Source of the DNA: Chromera velia
Taxonomy: Eukaryota > Sar > Chromeraceae
Reading direction: 5' to 3'
DNA: 20,196 nt
Assembly: GCA_018398765.1 (NCBI GenBank)
Contig: JAHBMJ010002316.1
Coordinates: 1 to 20,196 of the forward strand
The notes beneath the pieces are model-generated. The model ran no database searches. It saw nothing but the letters and a program-made list of their open reading frames with translations, and had not been told where the DNA came from. Positions 16,441 through 20,196 of this stretch are shown one piece after another (position 1 is the stretch's first letter; each line of letters begins with the position of its first letter). The position numbers were made by a program, and so were the translations under genes.

Positions 16441-18430
16441 TCAGGCTGTCCCTCCTCCCCCTACCCCCGTGTTTGGGGGGGGAGCGGGTGCGGACTCCTG
16501 GTGGGGGCGGTTACTGCTGGAAGCTCCTGACCGTCCCTGGTTGTGGGGAGGGCGGTTGTGCTGTACGAGTACCTCTGTCACTGCTTTGCAGATGTCCCCC
16601 CCTGCCTTGTGCTTGTAGCGCTTTGCCTTGCAGAGAGGCCGGATGCACGGGACTGGCATTGCATCATATGGACACTCGGCTGTGGTGTGGGGGCCCTCCT
16701 TCTTTCGGGGGAGACGGGGATCGATCTTTTCCCTCTCGACGTCGCAGTAGAGGCAGAGCTTCTCCCTCTGTCCTCTCCCTCTCTCCTTAACTGTCCCCCC
16801 CCCCCCGGCACCCCGCTGTGCGTTCCTGCCTGACAGAGCAGTCTGCGTTCTGTCGTCAGAATCAAACAGAAAGGAATGTGGAGAGGGCAAGGGAGCCATC
16901 TTCTCAGCGATGAATGTATCTGCCATCGCGAAGAGTGCAATTGGGATCATTTCGGGGCCGAACTGAACTGCATCCGCTCCAAGCATGCCCTTTGCAAGCA
17001 TTCGGAGGCGGAAGGCGACTGTGGTACGCAGGAAGAGCGCAGCTGAAGGGCGGCTCTTGGCCATCCGGCGGTCGATGGCCTCATAGGGTGCAAGGCGGGC
17101 CTTCATATGGGAGGCGTTTCTGAGGTCCTCTGCGGCCTCTCTCATCGTGGTGACAGCAGCGTCTCTCTCTGCCTTGCTGCCTGCTGCGAGGAACTGCCTG
17201 TGCGCTTCCTGCAGCTTTGTGGCAGCAGCGTCAGAGACAGTGTCGTAGAGCAGAATCCAAAAGTCCATGGAGGGCTGGTCGGAGTCTGGGGTGGGAAGCC
17301 CAAACTGTTGGGCAATAGGGGCGGGTTTTGCGTCCTGCAACAGGAACCGCTGTGCTTGGTGTCTGGAGATGCCCGGCTCCACCGGGTCATGCAGCTGACC
17401 GTACCCCAGCTGCTTCAAATTGTCGTGCGGTTCGTCTCTATCGGCAGGGGGCTTTGTGAGGACACCTACGACTGTGGGGAGACGCTCCTGTATGGAGGGG
17501 AGAATGCTTTCGAGGTCGGAATGCCCTGATCGGATGGGCTCGGTCAGACGGGCAGGCAGAGAAGGGAAAGGACCGAACGCGAGCACAGAATCGTTGCCGT
17601 CGTTCTCCCCCCTCGTCCTCGCCTTCTAGTGCTGCTGCGAAGGATTGCTGCAGGTCTCTTGGGTGCATTTTCATAGAAGGAGCGAGGCGGGCGGCAAGAA
17701 GTGACAGGACGTCACTGCGGTTGCCCTTCTTCCCACTCTCTCCCGTCTGATGGGGATACCGGGGGTTGTCCTCTGTGTCGACCCGACGGCGTTTCTGGGG
17801 CAAATTCTGGCCTGGGGGAACGGGCTCGTGTACGCCTTCACCGAGAAGGTGATGACTGCCGTCTCCCATCTCAGCATCTCCATCTCCTTCGCCGTCTTCC
17901 TCGGCAGGTGGCGGGAGGGCGGCTTGTGCTAGCTCGGCCTCCAGCTGCGCCTGCTCATATTTGGCCTTCAGTTGCTCTGCTTTCTTCGTTGCAGCCTCTG
18001 CCTTTTTCTGGGCTGCTGCGGCTGCCTTCTCCTCTGCGGAGGGATGAGGGGGTTCCGGCTGCTGGGCCTGGTTCTGTTCGTCGTTCTTCTTGGCAGACCC
18101 CTTGCCACCCTTCGGCGGTCCTTTGGGCGCTTTCGGCTCCCCCCCACCATCCTTGGCCTTTTGCCCTGCAAGGCAGGAATAGGCAAAAGAACGATGGTAG
18201 CACAAGGGTGAAGGAAGGAACGGTTGCCTTTCTATGCCTTTCTGTCACCGTGCCTGGATCCTTCTGTGGGATCAGGTATGATTAGGAGAGAGAAGAGCCT
18301 TGGTGAGTCTGGGACTCGCTTCTGGACGACAAATTGTCGCCGTGTATTCTTGAGGTGTAGCCAAAGAGACTGCATGGGACGGATTTCGGAAGGCCTTCCT
18401 TGCCGACTTACCGCGAGTTTTTGGGCTCAT
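16441..18430 (-). CDS. Gag-like protein, spliced, with a one-base frame change
   Basis: This is the presumed nucleic-acid-binding coat protein. Exon 1 is 18430-18412 (MSPKTR plus one base) and ends at a consensus donor GTAAGT. Exon 2 starts at 18165 after TTCCTGCCTTGCAG and joins in phase 1 as GQKAKDGGGEPKAPKG. An upstream in-frame ATG at 18562 would add 44 residues. Residues about 50-90 form an Ala/Lys/Glu-rich predicted coiled coil, and QKRRRVD near 130 looks like a nuclear signal. The frame then changes at a G6 run (17612-17607). Dropping one G fuses it to the second half, which begins without an ATG. The fused protein would be about 580 residues. Near the C-terminus is a Cys/His array: C-x2-C-x18-H-x4-C, then C-x4-C-x6-H-x6-C (about 477-532). 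The His-x4-Cys spacing recalls a retroviral-type knuckle, but the loop is expanded. The tail is Pro/Gly-rich. The stop is TGA 16443-16441. Confidence 0.7.
18166..18411 (-). other. Gag intron
   Basis: This 246-nt intron has donor GTAAGT, a pyrimidine-rich 3' part and acceptor TGCCTTGCAG. Removing it joins a start codon exon of 19 nt to the long gag frame in phase. No other ATG gives the same continuity. Confidence 0.65.
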
Positions 18431-18889
18431 TGCGTGTCCACCAGTCGAGCTGCGACGCGCTGCGCGACCCTCTGTGACCTCTTTGTACCCGTGCAGTCCG
18501 ACGTGACACACCGTCCTTGCTGAACTCAGCAGTCCCACCTCTGCTGCGTTGGAGCCCTGCATTGAGGGAGAAGCACGCGAAGGAAGGGAGGCGAGGAGAA
18601 GGAGGTGGATATGTTTTTTTCGCTGCAGTCGGAACCGTCTGTCGCGATTCCTATCTGCGTTTCTCTGACCTGGTCAGTTGAGTTTCCGCGATTATTCCCT
18701 CTTCGTCTCTCTTGTTTCTCTCTTCGCAACCCTGCATTGAGGGGGAAGGGAAACATGAGTAGGGGAAGGAAGTCAGTGACTCCGTGAATTTTTGGTTGTG
18801 CAACATTGGCTGTTGCGGGCTCAGTGGACGTTCGCTTACCTTGGCGGCGTAGCTTCCTGTCCGGTGCGCTCTTACCGAAACGGGCGTCT
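18431..18889 (-). promoter_or_regulatory. Leader/promoter region between A1 and gag
   Basis: No independent gene is supported. The 14-mer CCCTGCATTGAGGG occurs twice, at 18555-18568 and 18730-18743, each followed by purines. On the - strand each copy contains an ATG; the one at 18562 is in frame with gag exon 1. Confidence 0.4.
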
Positions 18890-19147
18890 TTCCGATTCGG
18901 AATCGACGGAACTAGACGAGAGGGGGTGGTTCTTTTTTCTCCCTCTCTTTTGACCTGAGTGAACTTCCTTCTTCAAAGTGTTTCGCTTCTAGAAAAATTC
19001 TTTTGATCTTTTTCTTTGAAAGCGAACTCGGAGACGGTCGGACCCCTGAAGGTCTGGGGCCGGCTAGATACGCGCGGCCGTAGCGATCCCGATTTCCTAT
19101 CATCGGAATGCACAGCGACGTGTCGCAAGCTAATCTTTGCTTCTCAT
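18890..19147 (-). repeat. Split direct repeat A1 (right outer end)
   Basis: This 258-bp repeat matches A2 at 10451-10708 with 5 differences. Its outer edge CTTCTCAT ends the element, and the flank ACATAGAACGG begins at 19148. Confidence 0.95.
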
Positions 19148-19216
19148 ACATAGAACGGTGAAACCGTCAGCGTGCACTGACTCAGCAGTTGTTTGCCGGG
19201 CCGGTTAATTCGAAAG

Positions 19217-19224
19217 TATATATA
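19217..19224 (+). promoter_or_regulatory. TATA-like box
   Basis: TATATATA followed by GGAAAC lies about 100 bp upstream of the small spliced ORF starting at 19318 and 70 bp outside the element's right end. Confidence 0.4.
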
Positions 19225-19317
19225 GGAAACTTGCGTTGAAAGGCTCTAGTCTCCGGCTGATCAAAACCAAAAACACACCCATGTACACGCAGTTCGTTGC
19301 TTGCTCAGTCTGCAGGA

Positions 19318-19647
19318 ATGTGTTTTTCTGTTTGTTTGCAAGCTAGGGGTTCCGTGTTGTGGGCTCCTTTCAGGCGGTCAAGCAGCAATTGGGATTGGGA
19401 TGAGCGAGCGAAACGCAATTGGACGCCAATCAGAAAGGAGACTTTACACGGTAAGGCAGACATATCAACCGTAGCAGCTGTCGGCAGCTGTTGTCTCCTT
19501 TGTCTTCGTTTCCTTTGCCGTCTTTTCCTTTCTTTGCAACGTGTCGTCAAAGCCTTGTCAAAACCGTCAAAACCTTCTCTTCCAGTCAGGGGCTTGACTA
19601 TAAGGTCACAACAGACGTGGCACAGAACTGTGACCGAATCTGTCTGA
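19318..19647 (+). CDS. Small two-exon gene model, unidentified
   Basis: Exon 1 (19318-19450) opens with ATG and contains GSVLWAPFRRSSSNWDWDER. It ends at a good donor (TTACACG then GTAAGG). The 135-nt intron has a long pyrimidine-rich 3' half ending CTTCTCTTCCAG. Exon 2 (19586-19647) joins in phase 1, encodes VRGLTIRSQQTWHRTVTESV and stops at TGA. The product would be 64 residues, rich in Trp, Arg and Ser. An out-of-frame ATG at 19281 precedes it. No family is recognised. The intron length is a multiple of three, so the frame is also open unspliced. The TATA-like site upstream adds modest support. Confidence 0.33.
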   Translation: MCFSVCLQARGSVLWAPFRRSSSNWDWDERAKRNWTPIRKETLHGKADISTVAAVGSCCLLCLRFLCRLFLSLQRVVKALSKPSKPSLPVRGLTIRSQQTWHRTVTESV

Positions 19648-20196
19648 GTTACTCTGTGATGCTATGTTGACTCAGTGTTGCTTCTTTTTGAAAGGTGTTG
19701 TTACAAGCCCAGTGGAAACCAGACACAGTTGTGACCTTGATTCCCCTGCAAACAGGCCAGAAGAAACCTCCAGACTGTCCCCTTTCTTCGCGTTCATGTC
19801 TGTCACCTCTCTTCTTCTTTTTGTCTTTCTCTCCCTTCTGTGTTCAGGGTGAGAGTGAAGCGCCGCGGACGGAAGCATTGTCGAGGCCTTTCTCCTGTTC
19901 GTTTCTCCCGCCGGCAGCCTCGTTCTGCTCCTCTGCCATTCCTCTTCTGGGGCCTGGACACTTTCTTCTTCCGTCGCAAAGGTCGGTCAGCGGGTGGAAA
20001 GGTGCAGATAGGCAGGGTGAAAAACGAACAAACGCGAGAGATGGAAGCCAAGACCGTTGCTGTGCGCCAAGAGACACGTCACTTCCCTCCTTTCTCATGT
20101 ATCTTCCTTCTGCTCTGTGTGAAGCTGCCTGCTTGCTTCACATCTTTCCTCAGTCTCTCCCCTTTCAAATTTCCGCAAATGTCTGCTCTACCCTTC
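19648..20196. other. Right flank; possible + strand exon from 19848
   Basis: A strong acceptor (CTCTCCCTTCTGTGTTCAG) ends at 19847. The + strand frame starting GESEAPRTEALSRPF is open from there to the window edge. The sequence is pyrimidine-rich and opposite-strand frames are open too, so this is only a candidate exon. Confidence 0.2.

Larger units (their letters stand above)
10058..19147 (-). mobile_element. DIRS/kangaroo-like tyrosine-recombinase retrotransposon
   Basis: Two repeat families bound and punctuate the element in the order A1, coding region, B1, A2, B2 when read on the - strand. This is the split-direct-repeat pattern known for PAT and kangaroo elements. It encodes a Gag-like protein, a reverse transcriptase with RNase H, and a tyrosine recombinase with Arg, Arg, His and Tyr in place. 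Each outer end and the internal B1/A2 boundary contain the trinucleotide CAT (10058-10060, 10706-10708, 19145-19147), as expected for recombinase insertion of a circle without target duplication. A repeats are 98% and B repeats 97% identical, so the insertion is not ancient. Gag and recombinase lie on the - strand and RT/RNase H on the + strand. Two in-frame TAG codons and a gag frame change suggest this copy is non-autonomous, unless they are recoded. Confidence 0.93.

Noticed and set aside
16795-16806. C12 homopolymer in gag as a second frameshift
   Set aside because: The same frame is coherent on both sides, with the Cys/His array after it, so no frame change is needed there.
10058-19147. 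LTR retrotransposon interpretation
   Set aside because: There is no single pair of long terminal repeats, no DDE integrase, no aspartic protease motif and no target duplication; the recombinase and split repeats fit DIRS-type elements.

Overview
The window is nuclear DNA from a eukaryote. It has GT-AG introns with strong pyrimidine tracts, long microsatellites, sparse coding sequence and a retrotransposon with a spliced gag. It carries no bacterial operon features. An algal or protist genome (for example a chromerid-like alga) is a guess from overall texture and from the kinship of the element to the Volvox kangaroo group; no marker gene fixes the species.

Layout. Positions 1-9.3 kb are gene-poor and full of simple repeats: GAAA, CT/CA/GT/GA, GATC, TCTG, G-runs and an AT-rich block. 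I could support only small or partial gene models there: the spliced 3' end of a + strand gene (421-1003), a possible + strand 3' end (3685-4122), a small two-exon - strand model (5448-5806) and a few unassigned ORFs. The best host gene is on the - strand (9326 down to about 7986). It encodes a von Willebrand factor A-like domain and may continue through two more exons to 6744, where a 30-bp minisatellite encodes repeated PPSY (PY-type) motifs.

The main discovery is a nearly complete tyrosine-recombinase retrotransposon of the DIRS/PAT/kangaroo type at 10058-19147 (about 9.1 kb). Read on the - strand its structure is A1 (19147-18890), gag (18430-16441), a reverse transcriptase/RNase H gene in the opposite orientation (13121-15322 on +), a tyrosine recombinase (12387-11359), B1 (10940-10706), A2 (10708-10451), a 158-bp spacer, and B2 (10292-10058). 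This is a textbook split-direct-repeat arrangement. The internal B1/A2 boundary shares a CAT trinucleotide that also lies at both outer ends, so the boundary is what circularising the element would produce. All three modules keep their key residues, but three lesions or recoding signals interrupt them: one in-frame TAG in the recombinase, one in-frame TAG between RT and RNase H, and a one-base frame change at a G6 run in gag. Gag also has a 246-bp intron after a 19-nt first exon.

How it would work together. Gag should package the element RNA. RT-RNase H should copy it, but that gene is antisense to the presumed genomic strand and needs its own transcript. The recombinase should insert the circular product without a target duplication. 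The divergent spacer 12388-13120 holds the likely promoters for the recombinase and RT. The convergent spacer 15323-16440 holds a cluster of stem-loops that may end both transcripts. A 96-bp block from the divergent promoter region also occurs just outside the left end of the element. Right of the element (19148-20196) there is a TATA-like site and a possible 64-residue two-exon gene.
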